A model generated the notes under the pieces. That model did no database searches. It was not told where the DNA came from and saw only the letters and a list, made by a program, of their open reading frames with translations. Both the position numbers and the translations under genes were made by a program. A DNA stretch of 64,000 nt, from NCBI GenBank assembly GCA_023384675.1, contig JAHDVK010000004.1:214486-278485 (forward strand), in the 5' to 3' direction. This stretch comes from Bryobacteraceae bacterium. GTDB lineage: Bacteria > Acidobacteriota > Terriglobia > Bryobacterales > Bryobacteraceae. Below are positions 24,398 through 33,608 of the stretch, in pieces; the stretch's first letter is position 1; each line of letters opens with the position of its first letter.

Positions 24398-27388
24398 ATG
24401 AACATGCGAACTCTCGCAACCGCGCTGGCCATCGTCTGCGCCGCGCTGGCGCTTCACGGAACCGCCAGCGCGCAGGTCATTACGTCCACCATCTACGGCA
24501 GTGTGGCCGATCCCAGCGGCGCAGGTATCCCCGGCGCGAGGGTGACGGTCAGCAGTGATCGCACCGGCACCAGCGCCACCGCCACCACCGAACCCTCCGG
24601 CGAGTTCACCCTCTCGTCCCTTCAGGCTGGCATATACTCAGTTCAAATCGAAGCTAATGGCTTCAAATCCGTCCGCCGGACCGGAGTCGCACTCGCCTCC
24701 GGCGCCCGCACCCGTCTCACCTTTGAGCTCGAACTCGGCACCGTCGCCACTGCTATCGAAGTCTCCGGCGCCGCCCCGCTGATCAACTCCATTAACGCCG
24801 AGCAGCGGACGAACCTCGACACTTCTCAGGTTCGCGAGTTGCCCACCCAGCGCCGGAGCTGGCTCGGCCTGCTCAACCTCGATACCGGGGTCACCACCAC
24901 CGGCGGCCGCGTCGCCATGAACGGGCTCCCCCCGTCTTCGTTCCGGATCACTGTCGATGGCACCGACGCTTCCTCGGACAGTGAGCAGCCTTCAGTCACC
25001 ATGTCCGGCAACTTCAACTTTATCCAGGGAGTCAGCCTGGAAGCGGTCGATGAGGTGAACGTCGCCAAGGGCATCGCCTCGGCCGAGATCGCCAATACCA
25101 TGTCCGGCAACGTCAACGTCAACACCAAGCGCGGCACCAACGAAGTCCACGGCAGCTTATTTCACGTCAACGACGTCGAGAACACCAACGCCCGGAACCA
25201 GTTCCTCGCCGCGCGGCCGCCAGTTGTCTACAACCAATTCGGCGGCTCCCTTGGCGGGCCCCTCATACGCAATAAGCTCTTCATGTTCGGCGTCTATGAA
25301 GGCTACCAGCTCCGCGGCTTCCAGCAGTTGAACGGCAACGTGCCCACCCGCGAGTTCCGCGAACAGGCTACTGCCGCCGTCCCGGCCTACGGCGCCCTGT
25401 TCGACCTCTTCCCGCTGCCCACCAACCCCTATGCTGCCGGCGCCGTCACCGGCTTCTTCCAGGGGGCCGGCTCCGAAGTCGCCCGCGACAACCACGCCGT
25501 CCTCCGCGGCGACTACCACCTCGGCAGCAACACCATCCTCAGCGCTCGCTACACCCGCGGCCGGCCCTTCCGCCAGATCCCACGCGTCGCCTTCGCCAAC
25601 TTCCGCGACTGGGACGGCAAAACCGAGGTCGGCAGCTTCAACGTCACCCACTCCCGCGCCACTTGGGTTTCGGAGACCCGATTCGGCTTCAATTACAACT
25701 TCAGCCGCCGCATCGATAACATCTACACTCTGGGTGTAGCCGGCGTTGGCGGCGCCATCGGCTTCAGTACCAGCGGCGAGGACATCCTCCGTGACGGCAG
25801 CAACTGGTCCCTCGAACAGGTCTTCGGCAAAACCATCGGCCGCCACTCCCTCCGCTTCGGCGGCATCTATGGCCGGCTCCGCGTCACCCGGGAGAACATC
25901 GAAATGCCTGAGGTCCGCTACGCCAACATCAACGATTTTCTGGCGAACCAGCCCAACTTCGTCCAGGTCACCTTCGGCGTCGATGATTTCGCCATACTCG
26001 CCGCCAACTACGGGTTCTTCATCCAGGACGACTTCCGTCTCAGCCGCCGCCTCATGCTGAACCTCGGTGTCCGCTACGACTACTACACCGTGCCCCGCGA
26101 ACGCGACGGCCGGTTCTTCAATCGCGACGCCCCCTTCGGCGCCGGACCCTTCCGCGACCCCGAGAGCATTTACGAAGCCGACCGCAACAACTTCTCACCC
26201 CGCATCGGCTTCGCCTACACCGCCGACTCCGACGGCAAGACCGTCATCCGCGGCGGCTTCGGTATGTTCCATAGCCCCCTGCCGATCTTCGGCTCATCCA
26301 TCGACAACGTGCAAAACGCGGCCGATGAGCCCTTCCGCAGCCAGTTCTCTGCCGCCGATGTAGCCCGCTTCGGAGACGTCCTCCGCTACCCGGTGGTCAA
26401 CAGCCAGGTGCTCCCGCTCGTCAAGGGCCAGCCCGGTCTCGGCGGCGGCACTGTCGTGGATCCCGGCCTCCGCAACCCCTTCAGCTACCAGTGGACCCTC
26501 GGCGTCCAGCGCCAACTCGCCAACAACCTCGTGCTGGAGACCGCCTATGTCGGCAACCGCGGCGTCAACGGCATGATGGTCCGCGAGTGGAACCGGCCTG
26601 ACCGCGTCACCGGCGTCCGCCCCAACCCCAGCTTGACCACCTTTCGCTACCGCGATTCCGCCGAGTCCAGCAACTACAACTCCTGGCAAACCTCGCTCCG
26701 CAAGCGTTTCTCCCACGGCTTCAGCGCCAACCTGAACTACACCTGGGCGCGCCTGATGTCCTATACCGGTGATGCCGACCTGCTGCTGCCTGCCACCGTC
26801 CAGGATGTTGACAACATCAATGCCGACTACGGTCCCGCCAACCTCGATGTTCGGCACCGCTTGGTAGTTGACTTCCTCTATGAACTGCCCTTCGCCCGCC
26901 TCTCCGCCGCCAGCAACAGCCGGGCCGGCAGGCTGCTGCTCCGCGGCTGGCAGATCAACGGCATCATGACCGCCCAGTCCGGCAGCCCGCTCAACCTCTC
27001 TGATCCCACCGGCCTCGGAAGCAGCCGCCCCGACTACGTCGGAGGCCAGGTCTACACTGGTACCGGCCGCGAAAACCTCCAGTACATGAACCGCGCCGCA
27101 TTCGCCAATGTACCCCTGAATTCCGTGAGCAGACTCCCCGTCCGTCCAGGCAATGTCGGACGGAACGCCGTTTATGGCCCTGGCTGGTTCGACCTCGGCG
27201 CCAACCTCGCCAAATCCCTCGAACTGACGGAGTCCATGCGCCTCCAGGTCCGCGTCGAAATGTTCAACGCCCTCAACCAGACGTACTTCTCCGGCATCCA
27301 GGGCAATATCAACCAGGCCAACTTCGGCCGCTTCACCAGCACCCGCGGTGCCCGAGTCATCCAGCTCGGCGCCCGCTTGTCCTTCTGA
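24398..27388 (+). CDS. Oar-like TonB-dependent receptor (carboxypeptidase-regulatory-like domain)
   Basis: The 996-residue outer-membrane protein begins at ATG 24398, seven bases after AAGGAG, giving the signal peptide MNMRTLATALAIVCAALALHG. After it lies a carboxypeptidase-regulatory-like domain (about 30-115, STIYGSVADPSGAGIPGARV). Then a plug (ELPTQRRSWLGLLNLDTGV, GTDASSDSEQPSVTMSGNFN), then a barrel with GFFIQDDFRLSRRLMLNLGVRYD and the C-terminal phenylalanine of outer-membrane proteins. The extended barrel and the RHRLVVDFLYELPF segment are shared with the receptor at 44242. It probably imports oligosaccharide or binds substrate for the cluster. A hairpin follows before the sialidase-like gene. 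Confidence 0.92.
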   Translation: MNMRTLATALAIVCAALALHGTASAQVITSTIYGSVADPSGAGIPGARVTVSSDRTGTSATATTEPSGEFTLSSLQAGIYSVQIEANGFKSVRRTGVALASGARTRLTFELELGTVATAIEVSGAAPLINSINAEQRTNLDTSQVRELPTQRRSWLGLLNLDTGVTTTGGRVAMNGLPPSSFRITVDGTDASSDSEQPSVTMSGNFNFIQGVSLEAVDEVNVAKGIASAEIANTMSGNVNVNTKRGTNEVHGSLFHVNDVENTNARNQFLAARPPVVYNQFGGSLGGPLIRNKLFMFGVYEGYQLRGFQQLNGNVPTREFREQATAAVPAYGALFDLFPLPTNPYAAGAVTGFFQGAGSEVARDNHAVLRGDYHLGSNTILSARYTRGRPFRQIPRVAFANFRDWDGKTEVGSFNVTHSRATWVSETRFGFNYNFSRRIDNIYTLGVAGVGGAIGFSTSGEDILRDGSNWSLEQVFGKTIGRHSLRFGGIYGRLRVTRENIEMPEVRYANINDFLANQPNFVQVTFGVDDFAILAANYGFFIQDDFRLSRRLMLNLGVRYDYYTVPRERDGRFFNRDAPFGAGPFRDPESIYEADRNNFSPRIGFAYTADSDGKTVIRGGFGMFHSPLPIFGSSIDNVQNAADEPFRSQFSAADVARFGDVLRYPVVNSQVLPLVKGQPGLGGGTVVDPGLRNPFSYQWTLGVQRQLANNLVLETAYVGNRGVNGMMVREWNRPDRVTGVRPNPSLTTFRYRDSAESSNYNSWQTSLRKRFSHGFSANLNYTWARLMSYTGDADLLLPATVQDVDNINADYGPANLDVRHRLVVDFLYELPFARLSAASNSRAGRLLLRGWQINGIMTAQSGSPLNLSDPTGLGSSRPDYVGGQVYTGTGRENLQYMNRAAFANVPLNSVSRLPVRPGNVGRNAVYGPGWFDLGANLAKSLELTESMRLQVRVEMFNALNQTYFSGIQGNINQANFGRFTSTRGARVIQLGARLSF

Positions 27389-27400
27389 CCCATCGCCCCG

Positions 27401-27424
27401 GGCGGACCCCAAATGGGGTCCGCC
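27401..27424 (+). terminator. Hairpin between receptor and sialidase-like gene
   Basis: GGCGGACCCC (27401-27410), loop AAAT, and GGGGTCCGCC (27415-27424) form a perfect 10-bp stem. Only a weak T-rich stretch follows, so it may be a partial terminator or an mRNA-stabilising hairpin that lowers expression of the downstream gene. Confidence 0.6.
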
Positions 27425-27438
27425 TTGCCTTCTCCGCC

Positions 27439-28572
27439 ATGCCCGACCGAGCCATCGCACCTACCCGCCGCCTTCTGATTGCGCTCGGCCTTACCTCATT
27501 CCCGTCCCGGCTGGCTTCCAGCACCACTGCCAGAAACGTCGTCGTCCACCACCAGCCCGGCCGCTTCTGCGGATGGCCCGCAAACAACGGCGTGTGGATC
27601 TGGGGCGACGAGATTCTCGTTGGATTCGTGTACGGCCACTTCAAAGCCGATGAGAAATCGCACTCGATCGACCGTGACAAGCCACAGGCAAGTGTGCTCG
27701 CAAGAAGTTTGGATGGCGGCGAAACATGGGCCCTCGAAGACCCCGGTCACTTTGTGCTCGACGGCGGAAAGCCCGCCCCCAGCCCCGGCAACATTCAATA
27801 CGGCCACCCCGATTTCGCCATGCGCGTCGGCAATCACACGCTGATTGGCAACAAGGACGAGGAAGGGCTTTTCTTCATCTCCTATGACCGCGGCAAGCGC
27901 TGGCAGGGGCCCTTTCGATTTCCCTCCTTCGACCTGCCCATGACCTCGCGGACCGACTACCTTGTCGAAGGCTCCGAGTCTTGCTTGATCATGTTGTCCG
28001 CGAATTACCCCGGTGTGAAGGGCGGCAATTACCAGGACCGCGCCTTCGCTGTGCGCACCACCGACGGCGGTAAATCCTACCAGAAGCTGGGTTGGCTCGC
28101 CGGCCCCTCCATCGACGCGAGGAGCGTGATGCCGTCCACGGTCCGACTTGGCGATGGCCGCTATCTGACTGCATTGCGCAGGAAGACCAGCACGCCCAAT
28201 GGTCAACGCAACTGGATCGATGTGTTTGGCACCGATGACGGCGGTGCAACCTGGCGGTTTCGAAGCACTGCCGTCGATGGCCTGGAGCACAACGGTAATC
28301 CCCCGAGCTTGTGCCGCTTACTGGATGGCCGCCTCGTGCTCGCCTATGGCGACCGGACGCCGCCCTACAGCATCAAGGCCAGGATCAGTGCCGACCAGGG
28401 TTTGAGCTGGGGGCCTGCCATCATTCTCCGGGAGGATGGCCGCAACTGGGACATCGGATACACTCGGACCGTCCAGCGCCGTGACGGCAAGCTCGTCACC
28501 ATCTACTATTTCACGACCACCCAACTCCCCGAAATGCACATCGCCGCCACCATCTGGGAAGCCCGCAAATAA
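27439..28572 (+). CDS. BNR/Asp-box sialidase-superfamily protein
   Basis: The 377-residue protein has a weak N-terminal export signal (about 10-27). It has a beta-propeller organisation with Asp-box repeats: SLDGGETWALED, SYDRGKRW, TTDGGKSY, TDDGGATWRF and SADQGLSW. An arginine in TVRLGDGRYLTALRRK and the late YTRTVQRRDGKLVTIYYF segment match the sialidase/glycosyl-hydrolase-33-like superfamily. Whether it cleaves sialic acid cannot be told; many members act on other sugars or none. It ends the catabolic cluster, 51 bases after the receptor, separated by a hairpin. Confidence 0.85.
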   Translation: MPDRAIAPTRRLLIALGLTSFPSRLASSTTARNVVVHHQPGRFCGWPANNGVWIWGDEILVGFVYGHFKADEKSHSIDRDKPQASVLARSLDGGETWALEDPGHFVLDGGKPAPSPGNIQYGHPDFAMRVGNHTLIGNKDEEGLFFISYDRGKRWQGPFRFPSFDLPMTSRTDYLVEGSESCLIMLSANYPGVKGGNYQDRAFAVRTTDGGKSYQKLGWLAGPSIDARSVMPSTVRLGDGRYLTALRRKTSTPNGQRNWIDVFGTDDGGATWRFRSTAVDGLEHNGNPPSLCRLLDGRLVLAYGDRTPPYSIKARISADQGLSWGPAIILREDGRNWDIGYTRTVQRRDGKLVTIYYFTTTQLPEMHIAATIWEARK

Positions 28573-28977
28573 GGTACCGGTTGCCGATACCGCTTAGCTT
28601 CCAATCTTTTCCGGACTGCTCTTGCCGTTGACGAGGTTGTTGTCGTTAACCTGACTTTCGCAGTTCGCGCCCATTAGGACCGGGGCCAGAAATACCCATT
28701 GGGGAAATCGGCCCCCCTTGTTTCGCGATTCGATCCGCCAAGTGTACTCGGAGGGCCGTCCGAATCAAGGTGAAATGGCGGCAGGCTCCTGCCTCTTCGT
28801 AGATGAGTGTCCATGCCTGCCAGTGTGAAGGTCAAGATCAGAATGCGGCGCGAGGTTTTCCTAAGCCATGCCGCCGCGCAGCGAATTGCAGGAAGTAGCG
28901 GGCATGGTAGCGCTGGGACCCCGGAAATGAGGGTGAATCAGGGGAAATGAGGGGAAGTCAGGGGAACGCGTGGTTAA

Positions 28978-29033
28978 CTTCAGGTTCTGGTGGGAGCAAT
29001 CCCGTGGAGGTTCAAGTCCTCTCATCCGCACCA
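28978..29033 (+). pseudogene. 3' half of tRNA-Leu(CAG), left repeat
   Basis: The sequence starts in the anticodon loop (CTTCAGGT, anticodon CAG), continues through the anticodon 3' strand TCTGG and a class II variable arm GGGAGCAATCCC. It then has a perfect T arm (GAGG-TTCAAGT-CCTC) and an acceptor 3' strand ending in encoded CCA. The bases before 28978 do not supply the matching acceptor, D arm or anticodon 5' strand, so only the 3' half is present. This is what remains when an element integrates into a tRNA gene. Confidence 0.82.
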
Positions 29034-29052
29034 ATAAAATCAACAAGTTACA

Positions 29053-29087
29053 AAAAAAATGCCGTCAGAGATGGCGGCTATCTTTTT
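29053..29087 (+). terminator. Degenerate terminator after the left tRNA-Leu fragment
   Basis: GCCGTCA (29061-29067), loop GAGA, TGGCGGC (29072-29078) form a 7-bp stem with one wobble pair, flanked by an A run before and TATCTTTTT after. It occupies the same place as the perfect terminator in the right repeat and seems to be a decayed copy. Confidence 0.65.
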
Positions 29088-29313
29088 GGCATGGTAGCGC
29101 TGTTGGTCAGTCTGGCGAGTTGACGAGCACCGAAGAGACCCGCCGTGGCGCCTGCAAGTGATTGATCGCACGTGAGACCGAAGTGGGGTACCGACGAAAA
29201 TCACTACGGGGACTACTACTCCTTTCTAGTTCGCCTGATGGACATTCAGGCAGAATCGGGATGAGTTAAGTCCTTGAAGAACAGAAAAGCTCGTTAACCA
29301 GGCGAAACGTGCC

Positions 29314-29364
29314 GCCGGGCCCATAACCCAAAGGTCGAAGGTTCAAATCCTTCTCCCGCAACCA
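29314..29364 (+). pseudogene. Degenerate 3' half of an initiator tRNA-Met
   Basis: Loop CCCATAA with anticodon CAT, then CCCAAAGGTC, a perfect T arm (GAAGG-TTCAAAT-CCTTC) and TCCCGCAACCA match the 3' half of bacterial initiator tRNA-Met. The universally conserved U33 is C, two anticodon-stem pairs are broken and no 5' half precedes it. It is therefore a non-functional fragment, perhaps a second integration scar beside the tRNA-Leu scar. Confidence 0.7.
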
Positions 29365-29672
29365 CCCCCTCCCGCAAGTCTCACCTGATCAACAACTTCC
29401 AGAGACAGCAAATAAGGAGCAGCGAGCGAAGGGCGAGCCTTCTACCAAGGCTTCTACCAAACGGTTTCGGATTCCCTCCAGTCGAGGCTGGCGATGCGCC
29501 CGGTGGCGATATCACCGAGCCCAATGTTTATGCGGGTTTCGTGAATTGGCGGGCTCGGCGTGACGTCTTGTAGAGGGTGGACGTTTGGGCCGCAACACCA
29601 ACGAGCAGAAGGCAACTCAGATTGCGAGTGGAGATAGCGAGATGGCGATCTCTCCATGACTTCGATTGCAGG
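29365..29672. other. Gene-free stretch between tRNA fragment and receptor 3' end
   Basis: I see no supported gene, RNA or terminator here. CTTCTACCAAGG and CTTCTACCAAACGG repeat in tandem near 29438-29463, and GCGAGCGAAGGGCGAGC precedes them; the significance is unclear. Confidence 0.4.
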
Positions 29673-32210
29673 TCAGAATTGAAACCGGACGCCGAGTTGC
29701 AGCCTGCGTGAAGGCTGGGTGGCGACTGCTTGGCCAAAGAACGGCGAGGTCAGCGATCCGGCGAAGTTTTGGTAGTTGACCCGGTTGAGGATGTTGAAGG
29801 TATCCATCGCGAGAGTAACGCTGGGGCTCTTATCCTTTCGGGCCGGCAGCAGGCGAATGTCGCGATACCAGCGCAGATCGACAATGGCCGCTCCGGGCCC
29901 GTTTCCCGTGTTCCGGGCGATCCCGATTGGCCGGTCGAGTGCCATGCCGTCGCCATTTTCGTCGCGTCCGGTCGTGATGTTGAACGGGATGCCGGACAGC
30001 AGGGAAACCGAGAGCCCAAAATTCGCCCATCGGTGGAGTGTGGCCGTGCCGAGGAAGTTGAATTGCTGGCGCCGGTCGGTGTCGGCGCGGCCCCACTCGC
30101 CGGCGGGCGCGAAGCTGTTGGCGGGGAACCAGTTCACTCCACCGGTGTCGGACATCGTCTTGCCAAACACATACTGAACCATCCCGTTGACCCGCGGACC
30201 CAGGCCGCCGCGCAGGTTCACTTCGAGCGCGTTCGCTTCGAGGCGACCGGCGGACTCGATGTCGCGCAAGACGTTGACGCGGCCGTCAGGCCGAATGGCG
30301 AACCCCGGCGGCAGTGGTGCGTTCGCGTCTCGCGAACGGAGCAATTGCACACCGCGCGTGCCCACATAGTTCACACTCAGCGTCGTCCTCTTGGCCAATT
30401 GATGTTCGACCCCGAGATTGAACTGCATCATATTCGGGAGTCCGGCGCCAGCTTGAAGCCGGTGAATGCTGGTGGGCAAGGCGCCCAGCTCGGGCGGGAT
30501 GGCGCCGTTGATGACGTAGCGCCGCAGTTGGCTGCCATTGAATCGGAGGATGTCCCAAATCGGCCCGGGGCCGGAACGGTCAAAGAAGTATCCGGCGCCG
30601 GTACGGATCACGGTCTTTCGCGACTTGGCCGGCGCCCAGGCGATGGAGAGGCGAGGAGCGAAATTGTTGGTGTCGCCGAAGTAGTTCTGCCAGTCATAGC
30701 GCAAGCCCGCGGCAATCGACAGCCCAGGACGAACTTGCCACTCATCCTGGAAGAAGCCGCCGACGTTCTTTTCGATGAAGATGGTCCGCGGGTCACCGTG
30801 CTGGAGCACAGCGGCGAAGGGGCGGTTTGCGGCAAAGGCGTCGAGGGAGGCGAAGGATAGCGTCCCGATCTGGTTCGCCCGGTCAGAGAGGCCGCGACGG
30901 CTCCAGTCCGGAATGTTGAAGCCGTACTTGAGCGTGTGTTTGCCCAAGGTCTGCGTCAGCAGCCAAGTGATGGAGGTGTGAAATTCGGTGGACAGGCGAT
31001 CTGCCTGCGCACCCCCGCCGGTGAAGGCGTCGATGACGGACACGCGGGCAGCGTCGAGATTACTCTTGGTGGGCGCCCAATAGCGCCCCACCAGGATGCG
31101 GAACTGCGACAGCAGATTCTTGTTGACAATCGCGCGGTGGTTGAAGACGAACTCGTCTTCCCGCATCCGGCTTTGCGTGCCCGCCTCGCCGAGCGTAATA
31201 CCACCAACCCCCAGATTGTTCTGCCATCGATCCTGGAAGTTGTACTGCCAGAAGATGGCCTGCTGGTCGTTGAACTGGTGGCTGATACGCAGCGAGGCGA
31301 CAGTGTTCATTTGCGGCGTGGGCACGTTCTCGTTGACCGGCCCGCCGGGTCCCCTGGCGAAGACCACGGCGAACAGGTCCTCTTCCTCGCGCGCGGCGGA
31401 GAGAAGAAACGAGGTCTTCTTGCTTCTGGCCACCGGCCCGAACAGGCTGCCTTCCCAGATGCGCCGCTGCTCCTGAGGCCTCGTGGCGGCAAGGGCGTCC
31501 CGCGCGTTCAGCCGGTAATCGCGGAACAGGAAGTTGAGTGTCCCGTGATAGGCATCCGCCGAGGACTTCGTGATCACTTCGATGCGCCGCCGACTCCAGC
31601 GCGGGTATTCCACCGTGTAAGGGTTGTTGTTGATGCGGATCTCCTGGATGGCCGAAGCGGTGACGCCTGCATTCCGCATCTCCATTCCATCCACCACGAT
31701 GGTGGTTCCGGAACCCCCAGGCGTGCCGGGATCAAGGAACCGTCCCAGCGCTGACAAGTAGTTGTTGTCGAGAAACGGAAGGTTGTCCAGCATGGTTCGC
31801 TCGACCGAGATCGCGTCGGCATTGCGGTCGACCTGTGGCTTAACCGTTCGATCGCCCTCTGAGACGTTCAGTTCCTCCCTGATCGCGGCAATCGTGAGCC
31901 GCAGCCGCAGCGGGCGGTTCGAGCGTGGTCCCGTGCGCACGCGCTGCGCAATCCGGTCAAATCCGGGCACGTCGCACCGTAATTCGTAGCTGCCCGGCGG
32001 AACGTTGTCGAAACGGAACTGCCCCGTTGGACTGGTCGATGCTTCCCAGGCCTGGCCGCCGCCGGCCAGCACGATCCTGACCGCCGGCACGGGAGTATCG
32101 GATGGGTCCACGAGCGTGCCCGTCAGCGGAGCTAACGCAATCGCACGCTGGGGCGGCTGGGCGAGGCCGCTGACGGTAGTCACGAGCAGAAGGCAAAGCA
32201 GTTCGAGCAT
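29673..32210 (-). CDS. Oar-like TonB-dependent receptor, paralogue of the 2765-5317 protein
   Basis: The protein has 845 residues. The signal peptide is MLELLCLLLVTTVSGLAQ, and the carboxypeptidase-regulatory-like domain (about 28-110) contains TGTLVDPSDTPVPAVRI. The plug includes MLDNLPFLDNNYLSALGRFLD and VVDGMEMRNAG; the barrel ends RLQLGVRFQF. Plug wording, TGRDENGDG, FNILNRVNY and SPFFGQA all parallel the receptor at 2765-5317, so the two are paralogues. The ATG follows the kinase stop directly (TGAATG), so it is the third gene of a regulator-kinase-receptor operon. The pairing suggests the two-component system senses the receptor's substrate or the metal/heme stress handled next door. 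Confidence 0.9.
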   Translation of the reverse strand: MLELLCLLLVTTVSGLAQPPQRAIALAPLTGTLVDPSDTPVPAVRIVLAGGGQAWEASTSPTGQFRFDNVPPGSYELRCDVPGFDRIAQRVRTGPRSNRPLRLRLTIAAIREELNVSEGDRTVKPQVDRNADAISVERTMLDNLPFLDNNYLSALGRFLDPGTPGGSGTTIVVDGMEMRNAGVTASAIQEIRINNNPYTVEYPRWSRRRIEVITKSSADAYHGTLNFLFRDYRLNARDALAATRPQEQRRIWEGSLFGPVARSKKTSFLLSAAREEEDLFAVVFARGPGGPVNENVPTPQMNTVASLRISHQFNDQQAIFWQYNFQDRWQNNLGVGGITLGEAGTQSRMREDEFVFNHRAIVNKNLLSQFRILVGRYWAPTKSNLDAARVSVIDAFTGGGAQADRLSTEFHTSITWLLTQTLGKHTLKYGFNIPDWSRRGLSDRANQIGTLSFASLDAFAANRPFAAVLQHGDPRTIFIEKNVGGFFQDEWQVRPGLSIAAGLRYDWQNYFGDTNNFAPRLSIAWAPAKSRKTVIRTGAGYFFDRSGPGPIWDILRFNGSQLRRYVINGAIPPELGALPTSIHRLQAGAGLPNMMQFNLGVEHQLAKRTTLSVNYVGTRGVQLLRSRDANAPLPPGFAIRPDGRVNVLRDIESAGRLEANALEVNLRGGLGPRVNGMVQYVFGKTMSDTGGVNWFPANSFAPAGEWGRADTDRRQQFNFLGTATLHRWANFGLSVSLLSGIPFNITTGRDENGDGMALDRPIGIARNTGNGPGAAIVDLRWYRDIRLLPARKDKSPSVTLAMDTFNILNRVNYQNFAGSLTSPFFGQAVATQPSRRLQLGVRFQF

Positions 32211-33608
32211 TCAGTGGTTCTCCAGAGGCATATCGACGCGAAACGTGCTGCCTTGATTGACGGTGCTTTCGACCAAGATGGCGGCTTGGTGCGCATCGGC
32301 GATCCACTTGGCCAAAGCGAGACCCAGGCCAGAGCCGCCCAAGTCGCGGCTTCGGGACTTGTCCGCGCGGTAGAAGCGCTCGAAGATATGCGGCAAATCC
32401 ACGCTGTCGATGCCCGCGCCGGTGTCTCTCACTTCGAGGTGAAGCCGGGAGCCAGCCACGCTCGCACGCAGGGAGACTGAGCCTCCGGCGGGCGTGTACT
32501 TCACCGCGTTGTCCAGCAGGATCAGCAACAGGCGCCGCAGCGCCGCCGCGTCGGCCAGCACGCGTGGCGCGGATTCAAACGCGTCGAGACGAAAAATGAG
32601 ATTCTTCCGGGCGGCGAGTTTGCGCGCCTGTTCGCCAACATCGAGCAACAATGCCGGGATGTCGACGAGAGTGCGTTCGAGTTGCGCCTTGCCGGCATCG
32701 GCTCGCGCCAGGATCAGCAGGTTCTCGATGAGTTCGGTGGTCCGCTCGGATTCGGCCAGGACCTCCGAAAGCGCCTGCCGGTATTCCTGCTCGCCGCGTT
32801 GCTTTCTCAGGGCGAGTTCCGCGGTCGTCCGCATCAGGGCAACGGGAGTCCGCAGTTCGTGGGAAGCGTCGGCGGTGAACTGTGTCACGCGCTGGAAAGC
32901 TTGCTCGATCCGTTCGAGCATCTGATTCAGCGTCCGGGAGAGACGTTCCAATTCGTCGTTGGATGGGGGAACCGGCAGACGCTGGTTCAAACTGCGCTCG
33001 CCGATCGAGCGCGCCGTTGCCGTGATCTCATCCACCGGAGCAAGCGCCCGGCGGCTCATCCACCAACCGCCCGCGGAGGCTGCTGCCAATACAAGCGGGA
33101 TCAGCAGGAGGAGGGTCGCGCGAAAGCGATTCAGTCCCTCCTCGATCTCGCCCGTGAGAGCGGCCACCTGCACGGTATAGGGCTTGCCGAGGACCGTCAC
33201 CGGACGGCTGAGGAAGCGGACGCTGACCTCCTTCACCATGCGGTTCTCCCGGCTTCCCTTTTTCGTCAGCACGGAGGGAAGCTCGATCGGTACGCCGGCA
33301 TCTTCGAGGGATGCGGAACGGTAGAGCCAGATTCCGTGCTCATCGCATACCTGGAAAAGATCGCCGCCCGGCCCAAGCACCGAGTGTTCCTTGAACTCAT
33401 CGCGGATCTCCTCGACCGAAAGCGCGCCAATCTGGTTGTCCATGAACTTTCGCACGCCCTCTACACGGTCTTCGAGCTCTTCGTCGACGGCGTGAAACAA
33501 CACCTGCTTTACCACCAGCCAACTCGTCAGTCCGAACAGGCCGAGCGACAAGGCGAGGACGGCGGTGTACCAGGCGGTGAGCCGGAAGCGGATCGATCCT
33601 GGGTTCAT
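32211..33608 (-). CDS. Sensor histidine kinase, OmpR-partner type
   Basis: The protein has 465 residues: membrane helices near 10-33 and 164-184, periplasmic sensor between them, HAMP (about 185-238), HisKA with H250 in DASHELRTPVALMR, and an ATPase domain with LLDNAVKYTP, DTGAGIDS and GGSGLGLALAKWI. This is the architecture of CusS/QseC-like kinases. It overlaps the response regulator by four bases (ATGA) and abuts the receptor gene. The metal-efflux genes lie just beyond the divergent promoter, so a metal or envelope signal is possible, but the sensor has no obvious His/Cys metal cluster. Confidence 0.93.
   Translation of the reverse strand: MNPGSIRFRLTAWYTAVLALSLGLFGLTSWLVVKQVLFHAVDEELEDRVEGVRKFMDNQIGALSVEEIRDEFKEHSVLGPGGDLFQVCDEHGIWLYRSASLEDAGVPIELPSVLTKKGSRENRMVKEVSVRFLSRPVTVLGKPYTVQVAALTGEIEEGLNRFRATLLLLIPLVLAAASAGGWWMSRRALAPVDEITATARSIGERSLNQRLPVPPSNDELERLSRTLNQMLERIEQAFQRVTQFTADASHELRTPVALMRTTAELALRKQRGEQEYRQALSEVLAESERTTELIENLLILARADAGKAQLERTLVDIPALLLDVGEQARKLAARKNLIFRLDAFESAPRVLADAAALRRLLLILLDNAVKYTPAGGSVSLRASVAGSRLHLEVRDTGAGIDSVDLPHIFERFYRADKSRSRDLGGSGLGLALAKWIADAHQAAILVESTVNQGSTFRVDMPLENH

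Larger units (their letters stand above)
28681..29248. repeat. Left copy (R1) of a diverged ~600-base direct repeat
   Basis: The block matches 55122-55754 in the same orientation. Shared landmarks in order: AATACCCATTGGGGAAA; CCCCCCTTGTTTCGCG; GCATGGTAGCGCTGGGACCC; AGGGG-rich iterations; the 3' half of tRNA-Leu; an A/T-flanked terminator hairpin; TTGGTCAGTCTGGCGAGTTGA; GTGGCGCCTGCAAGTGATTG; CTTTCTAGTTCG. Divergence is substantial outside these blocks. The two copies are about 26.4 kb apart and bracket an accessory region, so they may be attachment-site scars or a repeated mobile-element end. No protein gene is supported inside. Confidence 0.85.

Noticed and set aside
28915..28970. G-rich iterations as a CRISPR array
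   Set aside because: Units are only ~10 bases and have no spacers of regular length; no cas genes are near.
28978..29364. Functional tRNA-Leu and tRNA-Met genes
   Set aside because: Both lack the 5' acceptor strand and D arm; the tRNA-Met fragment also lacks U33.
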